64,000 bases of DNA, from assembly GCA_965218495.1 (NCBI GenBank), contig OZ244626.1:1364001-1428000 (forward strand), read 5' to 3'. Both the position numbers and the translations under genes were made by a program. Position 1 is the stretch's first letter. The number at the start of each line of letters is the position of its first letter. The notes below the pieces were generated by a model. The model saw only the letters and a list, made by a program, of their open reading frames with translations. It was not told where the DNA came from and made no database searches. The stretch is from G965218495 sp965218495. GTDB lineage: Bacteria; Bacteroidota; Rhodothermia; Rhodothermales; Bin80. Shown piece by piece: positions 44,417 through 53,581 of this stretch.

Positions 44417-46696
44417 TTGCGCATTCTGGGGCGGTATCTGTGTCTGGCTTGCACAATTCTTGCCATCGGCAGCCAGGCCACGTTTGCACAGGACGACGTC
44501 TCGCTTAGCGGCTTTGTGACCGACGCCGAGACCGGCGAGTCACTGATTGCGGCGAACATCTTCATAGAAGACCTGCTTCGCGGCGTATCAACCAACACGT
44601 CCGGGTACTACGCCATCACGAATCTGCCGGCGGGGCAGTATCGGATGCGATGCACATACGTCGGGTACCAGACGATTCACCGCGTGCTCACGCTTGATTC
44701 GGGAGAGCAGCTTCGACTCGACCTCGAACTCGTTCCCACTTCATCCTCCTTCGGCGAAATTGTGGTGACGGCGGAGCAGGTACTGGAAGACGAGGCGCGC
44801 AACCTCGGCGTCGCGGCGCTGAATGTCGAAACAATCAGGCTGCTGCCTGCAGTCTTCGAGCCGGATGTTTTCCGATCGTTGCAACTGCTCCCGGGAGTCA
44901 AAGCGGCATCCGATTACTCCAGCGGCCTGTACGTACGTGGTGGTAATCCTGGCCAGACCAACATCCTCCTGGATCGTACCAAGATCTACAACCCCAGCCA
45001 CTTCTTCGGGGTCTTTTCCACATTCAATCCTGACGCCATCAAGGACATCAGGCTATACAAAGGAGGCTTCCCTGCCAGTTACGGTGGAAGCCTCGGATCC
45101 GTTCTGGATATCACGAACAAGGATGGCAACCGGCGTGAGCGGCACGGCGCGTTCAGCCTGGGAATTTTAGCCGCTCGCGGCATCATTGAAGGGCCCCATC
45201 CCAAGGGCTCCTACATGTTCGCAGCGCGACGATCCACCCTTGAGCCGCTGCTAGCGGCATTCAAAGACACACAGGGCATTCCCGAACGCTTCTACTTCTA
45301 CGACCTGAACGCAAAGGTCAACTTTGACCTTACGCAAGACGACATACTGTCCATTTCCGGCTATCGTGGGGCGGACAAGCTGGAGCTCGAACTGTTAGAC
45401 GATGCCCTACTTGACCTCCGGTACGGCAACGGAACCATAACCGGCAACTGGACGCACCTTTTTTCCGAAAAGCTCCTTTCCAACCTTACCGTCACAAATT
45501 CGGCGTACTTCTCGACGCCGAAGGCGTTCTTTGGTGGCACGGAGATAAGCCAGGAAAACCGAATCTACGACACGTCGATTCGCAGTGACCTCCAGTACTA
45601 TTCCGGCACAAGGCACGACTTGGAGCTTGGCTTCTGGGCCGGCCAGTTCATTGCGCCGCTGCGCACGTATTTTGACAACAACCAGGCATTCTCATGGCGC
45701 CGCAAGGTCCGGTACGCTTCTGCTTATATCCAGGACACCTTTAGGCCCTCGCATGACTGGATGCTCAAGGCCGGTATTCGTGGCAGCTTTGTGGAGGACG
45801 GCAGCCATTACCGGGTCGAGCCGCGCCTCTCTGTCGAACACCACCCTTGGGAGCGCGTACGCCTTCAGGCTGCTGCGGGTCGGTACTACCAGTACCTTAC
45901 CCTGGTGACCAATGAGACTTTTTCCGGCTTCGATTTCTGGCTTACCAGCGCAGAAGGCATCCAGCCTGCGTATGGAGATCAGTTCATCCTAGGTGCAAAG
46001 ATCACCCTCGCCGCCGGCCTGACCCTGGACACCGAGGTGTATTATCGCACTATGCGTGAGCTGTTCGAGCCGGATCCATTTCTGAATGACGCGGCAGGCT
46101 TCGATTACGCGGACCTGTTCCTGATCGGAAAGGGTTGGGCCTCGGGCTTCGAAGTGCTGCTGCAACGCACCCGTGGGCGTTTCTTCGGCTTTGTGGCCTA
46201 TACTCTTGGGCAGACGGAGCGTACGTTTCCGACTATTAACACGAACAGCCTTGGTGTTGCCCTGGGGTACCCGCCCAAGTATGACCGGCGGCATGATCTC
46301 AAGACGGCGCTGAGCTACGATCTGGGCCGACAGTGGATATTCAGCACGGTATTTACGTATGCCACCGGCCAGGCGTTTACGGAGCCAGTTGCACGCTACC
46401 ATCTCTACCTTACGGAGTTGGCGCTCGGCCAAGTAGAAACGGTCGTGCTCCTGGCGCCAAGCCTTAACGCGGCGCGTCTGCCTGCCTACCACCGGCTGGA
46501 TGCCGGCATCAAGAAAGGCGGACGTTTTTTTGGCTTTGCGGATTATGAGCTGCAGGTGCAGGTCATCAACGCCTACAAGCGGCGCAACGTTTGGTTTATC
46601 GTGTATGACCTTGAGGAGGACGGCGAGATTGATCAGACAGTAGTGCCGCAGATTCCGATCCCGTTGCCGAATTTTTCTTTCTCCCTGACCTTCTGA
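44417..46696 (+). CDS. TonB-dependent receptor with carboxypeptidase-regulatory domain
   Basis: About 760 residues. No ATG is available; TTG 44417 gives a plausible signal peptide (ILGRYLCLACTILAIGSQATFAQ), and TTGs at 44387 or 44306 are alternatives. Residues about 25-105 form a CarboxypepD_reg-like domain (LSGFVTDAETGESLIAANIF), then the plug (LLPGVKAASDYSSGLYVRGG) and a beta-barrel ending in FSFSLTF. It is an outer-membrane importer energised by TonB. The DUF4249 lipoprotein gene follows after 7 bp, the standard pairing in this phylum. The ligand is unknown. Confidence 0.9.
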   Translation: MRILGRYLCLACTILAIGSQATFAQDDVSLSGFVTDAETGESLIAANIFIEDLLRGVSTNTSGYYAITNLPAGQYRMRCTYVGYQTIHRVLTLDSGEQLRLDLELVPTSSSFGEIVVTAEQVLEDEARNLGVAALNVETIRLLPAVFEPDVFRSLQLLPGVKAASDYSSGLYVRGGNPGQTNILLDRTKIYNPSHFFGVFSTFNPDAIKDIRLYKGGFPASYGGSLGSVLDITNKDGNRRERHGAFSLGILAARGIIEGPHPKGSYMFAARRSTLEPLLAAFKDTQGIPERFYFYDLNAKVNFDLTQDDILSISGYRGADKLELELLDDALLDLRYGNGTITGNWTHLFSEKLLSNLTVTNSAYFSTPKAFFGGTEISQENRIYDTSIRSDLQYYSGTRHDLELGFWAGQFIAPLRTYFDNNQAFSWRRKVRYASAYIQDTFRPSHDWMLKAGIRGSFVEDGSHYRVEPRLSVEHHPWERVRLQAAAGRYYQYLTLVTNETFSGFDFWLTSAEGIQPAYGDQFILGAKITLAAGLTLDTEVYYRTMRELFEPDPFLNDAAGFDYADLFLIGKGWASGFEVLLQRTRGRFFGFVAYTLGQTERTFPTINTNSLGVALGYPPKYDRRHDLKTALSYDLGRQWIFSTVFTYATGQAFTEPVARYHLYLTELALGQVETVVLLAPSLNAARLPAYHRLDAGIKKGGRFFGFADYELQVQVINAYKRRNVWFIVYDLEEDGEIDQTVVPQIPIPLPNFSFSLTF

Positions 46697-46703
46697 CGGT
46701 ATT

Positions 46704-47600
46704 TTGCGCGCAATCCGCTTTTACGCGCCTATCCTGTTTGCCCTGGTAGCAACAGGTTGCGATTCAGTCGGCAACCAGCAGCTGGATACGGTCTTCGTCG
46801 TGGAGTCCATTTTGGTTGCGGGGCAGCCTTTGCCGCCCTTGCTCTTAAGCAGGGTTGGCGACATTGACGAGAAGTATCTGTTCGAGGCGCACGCCGAGCC
46901 TGGTGCCCAAGTCACGGTACTTGTGACGGGAGCAGTGGCCAACGAAACCGTGCGCTATCAAGAGCTAATAGATGTGCCAGGCGTATACATTCCGAGGAAC
47001 TATGACTACCCCGTACTGCCGCTCCACCAGTACGACCTAACGATCCAGCCTGCGACCTCTACGCAGCCCATCACGGCTTCGACAGTGGTACCCGACACCT
47101 TCAGCATTGCGAGTGTCTCGCAGACTGAGGTAATCTATCAGAGCAGCAATCAGCTCCGTTTCCGCATAACACCTAGCCACTACCCTGGGCGAGACCAGAG
47201 CTACTTCATCTTTGTCACGGAGGCAGTAGACGCATTTGAATCAAACCTCGTGCCGTTTGCGAAGGAGCGGTTCGATGATGGAGATGGCGAATCGCTGGAG
47301 GAGTTGCGCGTCAACCCATCACCCATCATCAACGAAGACAACTACGAAGTCAATGATGATGGCACGCTAAACCTGCGGTATCCGTGGGTTGGCATCAACT
47401 TCTTTGGGCCCAACATCGTCCATGTGAATGTGCTGGATGACAACCTGTACAACTTTGAGCGCTCCCGCGCCGTCCAGGAGGGTGGCTCCACGTTTGCTCC
47501 CGGCGAGATTCCCAATCCTCTGCCGCATGTCAATGGCGCCCATGGCCTGTTTGGCAGCCAGGCGCGTGTTTCGGCGCAGTTTACGGTGATTAGGCCCTAG
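46704..47600 (+). CDS. DUF4249 lipoprotein
   Basis: 298 residues from TTG 46704. The signal peptide ends in a lipobox (ALVATGC), so the protein is probably anchored to the outer membrane. The domain begins with VVESILVAGQPLPPLLLSR, typical of DUF4249, a family found next to TonB receptors of this type in Bacteroidota, probably as the surface partner of the importer. Confidence 0.85.
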   Translation: MRAIRFYAPILFALVATGCDSVGNQQLDTVFVVESILVAGQPLPPLLLSRVGDIDEKYLFEAHAEPGAQVTVLVTGAVANETVRYQELIDVPGVYIPRNYDYPVLPLHQYDLTIQPATSTQPITASTVVPDTFSIASVSQTEVIYQSSNQLRFRITPSHYPGRDQSYFIFVTEAVDAFESNLVPFAKERFDDGDGESLEELRVNPSPIINEDNYEVNDDGTLNLRYPWVGINFFGPNIVHVNVLDDNLYNFERSRAVQEGGSTFAPGEIPNPLPHVNGAHGLFGSQARVSAQFTVIRP

Positions 47601-47822
47601 CCTGCCTTCCGCAGGCGTCTACACGCACGGAAGTACTGGCCCGTTGAGCCCCGGCAGTGGAGCAACACATGTGTCGTCCGAATTGCCGGCCGCACATGCA
47701 CGCTTGCCGACTCGCATGCAGAAAAGGACCACCTACCAAGGCTAGATTGGCCACTCAGCTTCGTTAGCCTTGGGCACTGCCCTTGCCCATGGGCGCTCGG
47801 GTTACTAAGGGACTTGGAGCAA

Positions 47823-48113
47823 TCAGCCAGGCGGTCTACGTTGCCATCGCAAGGGAAAACCGATGCCAACTAGAATCGACAACGCACGGCTCCCTCCCTT
47901 GCTGTCAATCCTTAACCCACGCTGGTAGAGCGGTGTTAGTCCATAGTTGTACAGGACGTCTAGTGACAGTGACCAAGAACGTGACGTTGCTATGTTTATG
48001 CCGGCACCTCCTATTATCCCTAAGTCCGTTACCCGTAGCACTCGGACAAGCATGTCGGGACAGTCTATAGAACGCGACTCGGCGGCTCGTTTCTGCGTGT
48101 ACTTGGCATCGCG
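47823..48113 (-). CDS. PorT-like beta-barrel protein, 3' exon
   Basis: 97 codons including the stop. Read from CGC at 48113, the frame gives RRDAKY-type sequence, then VTDLGIIGGAGINIATS, LSLDVLYNYGLTPLYQ and RALSILVGIGFPLRW, the C-terminal strands of a small outer-membrane barrel. On its own it has no signal peptide or start. It is separated from its 5' exon (50322-50798) by 2208 bases of nested group II intron. Joining after CTAC at 48114 keeps the frame. Confidence 0.8.
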   Translation of the reverse strand, partial: RDAKYTQKRAAESRSIDCPDMLVRVLRVTDLGIIGGAGINIATSRSWSLSLDVLYNYGLTPLYQRGLRIDSKGGSRALSILVGIGFPLRWQRRPPG

Positions 48114-48143
48114 GTAGCCCCCGGATTTCCCGGGGGCCCCGCA

Positions 48144-48177
48144 CAGATCCGGACGTGCGCGTTAACGCATCCGGCTC
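48144..48177 (-). other. Group II intron domain V (intron B)
   Basis: A 34-nt hairpin beginning GAGCC (with the AGC catalytic triad) and ending GGATC, with arms gccgga...tccgga and a gcg...cgc upper stem. This is the catalytic core of the outer intron. Confidence 0.75.
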
Positions 48178-48455
48178 CTCCCTTGGGTCGCGCCGTCGCG
48201 CATGACGTTAGCAGGTCGGCAAACCGACCCGCAGCCGTAACCGATCCGTCCCCTGTGACACGCAGTATCCGACGCTGTGTCCGGTACGTGTGAAACTTCA
48301 CGATTTCCCCTTGGGTGCGACGCTTCGCTCCACTGACTCCGCCACGAGGGCACCCCCGCTTTGTTCGCCGGCTTCATAGCTGTCGGGTCGGAGGAGGCGC
48401 CCCGTAGGGCTAACCTCCGTCCGCCGCTCAAACGGCCCGTACGGTTTTCACACCG

Positions 48456-49117
48456 GTAGCCCCCGGGTTTCCCCAGGGGCCCCGGACAGATCCGGACGTG
48501 CGCGCTAACGCATCCGGCTCCTCCCTTGGGTCGCGCTGTCGCGCATGACGTTAGCAAGTCGGCAAGCCGACCCGCAGCCGTAACCGATCCACCCCATGGG
48601 GCACGCAAAATCCGGCTCAGCGTCCGGTACGTGCAGGGCTTCGCGGTTTCCCCTTGGGTGCGACGCTTTGCTCCACTAGCTCCGCCACGTGGGCACCCAC
48701 GCTTTGTTCGCCGGCTTCATAGCTCTTATCATCGCATCTGACTTCTCCCTGCCGTGCATCCTCCGCTCGGCTTTCGCCTTGACTTTGGCGGCCCCGCCCG
48801 AAGCGCTGGGCAGCAAGGAGACCTCTCAGGTCCCGACACAGTACGTACGTGCGTCCCTGGGTTCTCGGACACCGCGGGACTCCGCTCCTCCTCACCATAG
48901 CGGTGGAGCAGATGTTGCCTTCGACCATACGGAAAGTCTCGGCATCCCGGACAATAGCTTTTTCGGTGCTCATTAGCCCTGGCCACACGTGCCGCTACCG
49001 ACGCTTCGCTGTCACCCTCACGAGGGACAACGCACGGCTCGCGGAGACATGCAGTTGGTTAAACTTTCATGACACGGGACTTTCACCCGCTGTACTGCGT
49101 CAGTTAGCCTGACGCAC
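48456..49117 (-). mobile_element. Inner group II intron (A), ORF-less
   Basis: 662 nt on the minus strand from GTGCGTCAGGCTAACTGACG at 49117 to ..gggggCTAC at 48456. It is a second copy of intron B (same 5' end, same domain V, same length within one base) and shows B's uninterrupted structure. It lies inside domain V of intron C, so C should not be able to splice until A has been removed. Confidence 0.8.
48487..48520 (-). other. Group II intron domain V (intron A)
   Basis: A 34-nt hairpin, gagccggatgcg at the start and cacgtccggatc at the end, differing from the intron B copy by one base in the loop (ttagcg for ttaacg). Confidence 0.75.
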
Positions 49118-50321
49118 CCGTAAGCCGCTTTCACAAAGGTGTCTCGTGGAGGGTTCAAGGAAGGTTTCAGTGGAATCAATCGTACATGGCCGTACTCCAC
49201 TGTGGTGTAGACCTTCCTCTCCCCTGTTGGATTGTGCCCAATGCGACAGTTTCCTCAGCCGATGATGTACGGGTCTTTCACTAAAGGAACTGTTCCACCT
49301 CATCGACTTTACTCGCTGATCGCAATCTCTCCATTCCAAACCACCTTTGCCGACTGCCTTCCCCGACCCACCCGGCCGCCACTTGCGCGGTCACCCGACT
49401 TTCGACGGGCTTGTGGTACTATGCAGCCGTCCGACGACTCGCCACGCATCCGTTCCCACTTCCCCTTACGGGTTATAGGGGCTGTTATCCCGGTGCCACC
49501 CGGGAACGTGACGAGCCCTCCTGGGGTCACACACAGATCTTCCGTACCGTGCCGTTCGCACACACCTTGGTTCGACGGGTGGATAAGAACGCCTTCGCCG
49601 AAATACAGCCGGCTCGACCTTGCCCCGTCTTTGGCCGACCGATTCGTCCGTGGGGTCGCCCCCTTGACTACGGCCCGGTACTGCTCCTCAAGCCCTTCAG
49701 ATTCCACCTCGCGGTGGACACCCTGCCCTCCGGTTGTCTCGCGACAATGTCCCGACTTAGCGCCTGTCTTGGCTGTTTCCGTCGTTTCCAACTCGGTGCC
49801 CGTTTAGACCTTTGCTTATCGGTACATCCCGGCCGACGAGGCATTACCCCCGTCTTTGGATATGGCACCCCCTATCCGGGCGCCAGTGGGATTTGAACCC
49901 ACCTGATCTGGGCGCTGCCCAGCACACTGTATCGTCGCATCTGACTTCTCTCCACCGTACGTCCTCCGATCAGCATTTAGCCTACGCTTTGGCGACCTTC
50001 CCCAAAGGGATAGGTAGTGGAGAGACCTCCCAGGTCCCGACAGGATACTTGCGTGCGTCCATGGGGTCTCGGACACCGTGGGCCTGTCCGCCCTCTCACC
50101 ATAGCGAGGACGAACATGTTGCCTTCGGCATAGAGGAAAACCTCGGCGACCCAGATAATGTCTCTTTCGGTGCTCAATGTCCCTGGCCACACGTACCGCT
50201 ACCGACGCTTCGCGCCCACCCTCACGGATGACCACGCACGGCTCGCGGAGATATGTACCTGGTTTAAGCTTCATAACACGGGACTTTCACCCGCTATATC
50301 CTGCCAGTTAGCCTGGCGCAC

Positions 50322-50798
50322 CCTCTCGGTGACTCCGCAGTTGACTCTAAAGGAGAGTGCCGGACCGATAGTGACATGAGGCGATAGCTTACCCTTCACG
50401 TCACGGCTTAGCGTAAGTAGCAGGGGTAATTCGACATAGTCGAATTCTTGTACAACCTTGATTTCGGAAAAGGGATAACCGGAAAGACCCAAATCTGGAA
50501 AAACCTGTCGAAAAACCTGGCCCCTTTGCGCATAAGCTGCGCCGAATTGCAATCCAATATTGGGCGCAAGGTGCATGATAGCCGATACCCCAACTTTGTA
50601 CCCAGTTCGATTGCCAACGCCAATCTCTGGCACGCCCTCTGGCAGGCTGGAAGGATTCCATTCGAGGGTCGAGTGTGTGGTGCCAGCATGAACCAAAACG
50701 GTCAACTGCCCTTGCGCACTGTTTGGCAAAGGTAGGCCGACAAACACAAGCAGGAGAAGCAGACGAAGCTTGCGGGCAAACCTTGGTGCACTATGCAT
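50322..50798 (-). CDS. PorT-like beta-barrel protein, 5' exon
   Basis: 159 codons from ATG 50798. A signal peptide (LRLLLLLVFVGLPLPNSAQG) is followed by barrel strands (LTVLVHAGTTHSTLEW, VGVSAIMHLAPNIGLQFGAAY, VELPLLLTLSR, VTIGPALSFRVNCG), and the exon ends at the codon pair GAG AGG. It is the N-terminal part of a small outer-membrane barrel of the PorT/OMP_b-brl type. Splicing to 47823-48113 would give about 255 residues; unspliced RNA reads into intron and stops 17 codons later. Confidence 0.82.
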
Positions 50799-50931
50799 CG
50801 GACTGAGTCTTAAGAGCGCTGCGAAATGAAGAATGAAACTAATAGCAAAGGGTTCCGCCGAGAAAGGTTGAATCGACTCGAATCCGACAGGTTGGGACGA
50901 TGACCTGTCAAAGACCAATATGATAAGGGAC

Positions 50932-52175
50932 TTACCAAGAACAGTTGAGCACCCTATGCGATTCTGCGCCGTGAGGAAGCATCGGCATAGGCCCTGCAGC
51001 ATCCTTGTCCAAAGGCTTTCCGTGGGCGGTTGGCTCCGGTTCCGCGCGACACGCAGGCAACAGTCGCTGCCAGCCCAAGACCGCAAGACCCTTTGCACGA
51101 ATGCTCTTAGCCGCATTGGCATCCCGGTCCTCGGCATGACGGCAGCATGCGCAGCGATAGGTGCGCACCGACAAGACGATAGATTCTGCAGGACGTGCGC
51201 CACACAGCCTGCACGTCTGCGTCGTGTGACGTGGCGATACTTTCACGAGCTTGCCTCCAGCGCTCTCAGCCTTGTAGGCAAGCTGCGTACTGATTTGCCC
51301 CAGCGACTGTGCCAGCATCGCGCGGTTCAGACCACGCTTCCTGGAGCCACCACGGGCCGTCAGGTCCTCGAGCTTCAGGTCCTGTAGCACGAGAATACCA
51401 TCATGGTCCCTAATAATCGCCGTGGTTATGCGGTTTGTGGCGCTAGTGCGTTTCACCGCAATTCGTCGGCCCTCGCGTGTCAGCGCTTGTTTCTTTTTGC
51501 GCCGCGCATTGCTGCGACGTTTCGCGCGCGACAAGCGCTTCCGCGCACGCTTGTGCTTTGCGTCATCAATCTAGTGGCGCATACTGCGCGCCGTCAGACA
51601 GCGTGCATGCAGCCTTCACGCCAAGGTCTATGCCGATGGGACTGCGCAGATCCGGTTGCAGCGCGGCATCTGTAGTTCCATGACGAGTTGTACTTCACAG
51701 CCCGTGCCGAGCGGAGTCTGCGCGAGGCATACCTGTCGGGCAGCGCCGCCAGCTGCCAGCGCTCCGCGCACGTCTTTGAGGCGCAGCTTTCCCACGCCTT
51801 TGACTTGGATTGTTCAGTACTGTCCGTTGCGCTTTGGCTTCGTCGCGCCCGATTCGCAGGAGCGAACGCGCCCAAAGCGCGGCAGCCCCTTGCGATCGAG
51901 AATGAACTTCTGGCAGCCCAGCTGCACGCGTTTAAGCGCGCTACGTTGAAACGCTACGCCTCATCGCGTATTGCATCTGTCAAGGCTGCGCAGCTCCGCC
52001 ATTCACTTGTACAGGTCGAAGGCGGAGGGCGTAGTTCTATCGGCCGCATATTGATCGCGGCACCGCTGCACGGCTCTATTGCGCAGCCATGTCATATGGC
52101 GAAACATTGCTTCCAGCCGGTGGCGTTGTGGCTTTCGGATGCGCGCCAAGCGATATGCATAAGGTATTGTAATTC
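50932..52175 (-). pseudogene. tnpB: IS200/IS605-type TnpB, decayed
   Basis: The C-terminal 200 codons (51534 to 50932) are open: LVLQDLKLEDLT, then the zinc finger CRLCG...CACC and DRDANAAKS (RuvC III Asp). Upstream, the RuvC I motif IGIDLGVKAACTLSDG is readable at about 51600-51645. N-terminal TnpB-like pieces extend to about 52175, but several stops and frame changes separate them. The position normally occupied by the RuvC II glutamate (EDL) is Gln (QDL). No tnpA is adjacent. It is a dead RNA-guided nuclease relic lying between the split barrel gene and ybdK. Confidence 0.75.
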
Positions 52176-52397
52176 AATACGTTAGCTTGCGCGGCACTAA
52201 GGCGTTCTGCTCAGTTTCCAACTGTCATATATAATTCCTATTTCAAACTCCCTTGACGCGCGCTTTTCGAAGTCTGCGGCTCCAGCTTAGCACACAACAT
52301 CGCCGGTTTGTCCAATGGGCGCTCGGGCGAGCGTTAGGGCCAGGCGGACTTGGCCTTCGTAGCCATGAAGATATACGCGGGTGACGCGTGCAGCGAG

Positions 52398-53558
52398 CTA
52401 CCGCTTCAGCGGCGTAATGCCGTGCATGGTCTCTTTGATCAGCATGTCCACTACGGCCTTGATCGCTTCATCCTTGGAAGCACCTGCATCGATTGCGTCG
52501 CTAAAGACCTTTCGCTGCCAATGTGCGCTGGTGCCGCGCTTGAGAATCGTCCGAGCATGATTGACTTCCGCTAAACAGTCAAGATGCTTCGCGTCCTCCT
52601 CGAGAAGCGCCAACAGCTCATTCAAAAGCTGGGGGTAGGGAATCTTCCTGCCGCGACCATAGTCGATGAGCGTCCCATCAATGCCATAGCGCTGCGCCCG
52701 CCACCGGTTTTCATAGATGAGCATGTTGGCATAGGCACGCCAACGCTGGTTGGAACGCCTTAGGCGCCAAAGCATGCGCAGCCAGCAAACGTACAAGGCC
52801 GCAATGCAGACCGCATCCTCCAGGCGCGTGCAGATGTCGGCCACGCGCATCTCCAGTGTCGGAAAACGCCCACTTGGCCGAATATCCCACCAGATCTTCG
52901 TGCTGTCCTCGATGACCCCCGCATCGACCAAAATGTCGACATGCCGCTGGAACTCCGCGTAACTCGCAAAAGTCTCCGGCAGCCCAGTGCGCGGCAGCTC
53001 GTTCCATACCGCGATGCGGTACGACATCAGGCCTGAGTCCGACCCTTCCCAAAACGGAGACGAGGTACTTAGCGCTAACAGGTGCGGCAACACGTACGTC
53101 GTCTGGTTCATGAGGTCAATGCGCAAGTCGTCATTCTCAATGGCAGCATGGACGTGCATGCCACTGATAACCATTCGGCGCGCAACCACCTGCATATTCT
53201 GGGCAAGGATTTCGTAACGTTCCCGGTTTGTATTTCGTTGCGTGATGTACGAGGCATTGGGGTGCGTCGACGAAGCAATAATCGCCAATCCATGTTCATT
53301 GGCCACTGACGACACCGCGCGTCGCAGGCGAATCAGATCCCTGCGCGCGTCCTGTACGGTATGGCACACGCACGTGCCGACTTCAATCTGCGACTGGAAG
53401 AACTCCGGAGAAACCTGTCCTTCAATGATGGTTTCTACCTCCTGGAGCAAACCCTCAGGCGCCTCGCTGATGAGGCGTCCAGTGTCCTGCTCAACCAGCA
53501 GATACTCTTCCTCTACCCCAATAGTGAAGCTTGGCTCTCTGCTCATGGTACCAATCAT
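52398..53558 (-). CDS. YbdK-type carboxylate-amine ligase (GCS2 family)
   Basis: 386 residues (ATG 53558 or 53546). The glutamate-cysteine-ligase-2 fold is seen in TIGVEEEYLLVEQDTGRL near residue 12, QSQIEVGTCVC near 55, GMHVHAAIE near 132 and PTLEMRVADICTRLEDAV near 232. Members ligate glutamate to amines or cysteine with weak gamma-glutamylcysteine synthetase activity; the true substrate is often unknown. Confidence 0.9.
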   Translation of the reverse strand: MIGTMSREPSFTIGVEEEYLLVEQDTGRLISEAPEGLLQEVETIIEGQVSPEFFQSQIEVGTCVCHTVQDARRDLIRLRRAVSSVANEHGLAIIASSTHPNASYITQRNTNRERYEILAQNMQVVARRMVISGMHVHAAIENDDLRIDLMNQTTYVLPHLLALSTSSPFWEGSDSGLMSYRIAVWNELPRTGLPETFASYAEFQRHVDILVDAGVIEDSTKIWWDIRPSGRFPTLEMRVADICTRLEDAVCIAALYVCWLRMLWRLRRSNQRWRAYANMLIYENRWRAQRYGIDGTLIDYGRGRKIPYPQLLNELLALLEEDAKHLDCLAEVNHARTILKRGTSAHWQRKVFSDAIDAGASKDEAIKAVVDMLIKETMHGITPLKR

Positions 53559-53581
53559 TGGAATGCCTGCAGGAAAATACG

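Larger units (their letters stand above)
48383..49927 (-). mobile_element. Middle group II intron (C), ORF-less, containing intron A
   Basis: On the minus strand it begins GTGTGCTGGGCAGCGCC at 49927 and ends ..tccgacccgac at 48383. It interrupts intron B about 394 nt from B's 5' end; the uninterrupted copy A shows the expected sequence there (gata..agctatgaag), with equal length after C is removed. Without A it is 883 nt. Its domain V (agcggcttacgg + gtgtgaaaaccgtacggg + ccgtt) is split by intron A. No protein motif of a reverse transcriptase is present. It is a different intron type from A and B. Confidence 0.7.
48114..50321 (-). mobile_element. Outer group II intron (B), ORF-less, containing introns C and A
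   Basis: On the minus strand the intron begins GTGCGCCAGGCTAACTGGC at 50321, continues with gggtgaaagtcccgtg and cgagccgtgcg, and ends in ..gggggCTAC at 48114. Domain V (48144-48177) starts gagccggatgcg and closes cacgtccggatc. The hairpin after it (gcccccgg-gaaa-tccgggggc) would be domain VI; no clear bulged branch-point A is visible. Without intron C it is 663 nt. No reverse transcriptase is encoded. It splits the barrel gene between codons. Confidence 0.8.

Noticed and set aside
48162..48988. Overlapping frames suggesting a repeated protein
   Set aside because: The repetition comes from two copies of the same intron 3' region (A and B), not from coding repeats.
49232..49896. Long open frames on both strands within the intron C region
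   Set aside because: Composition is not protein-like, no reverse-transcriptase or other motif is seen, and the sequence is explained as group II intron RNA.
49860..49930. tRNA-like T-arm (gtgggttcaaatcccac on the minus strand)
   Set aside because: No matching acceptor 5' strand, D arm or anticodon arm lies at the right distance; it fits better as a hairpin within the 5' domain of intron C.
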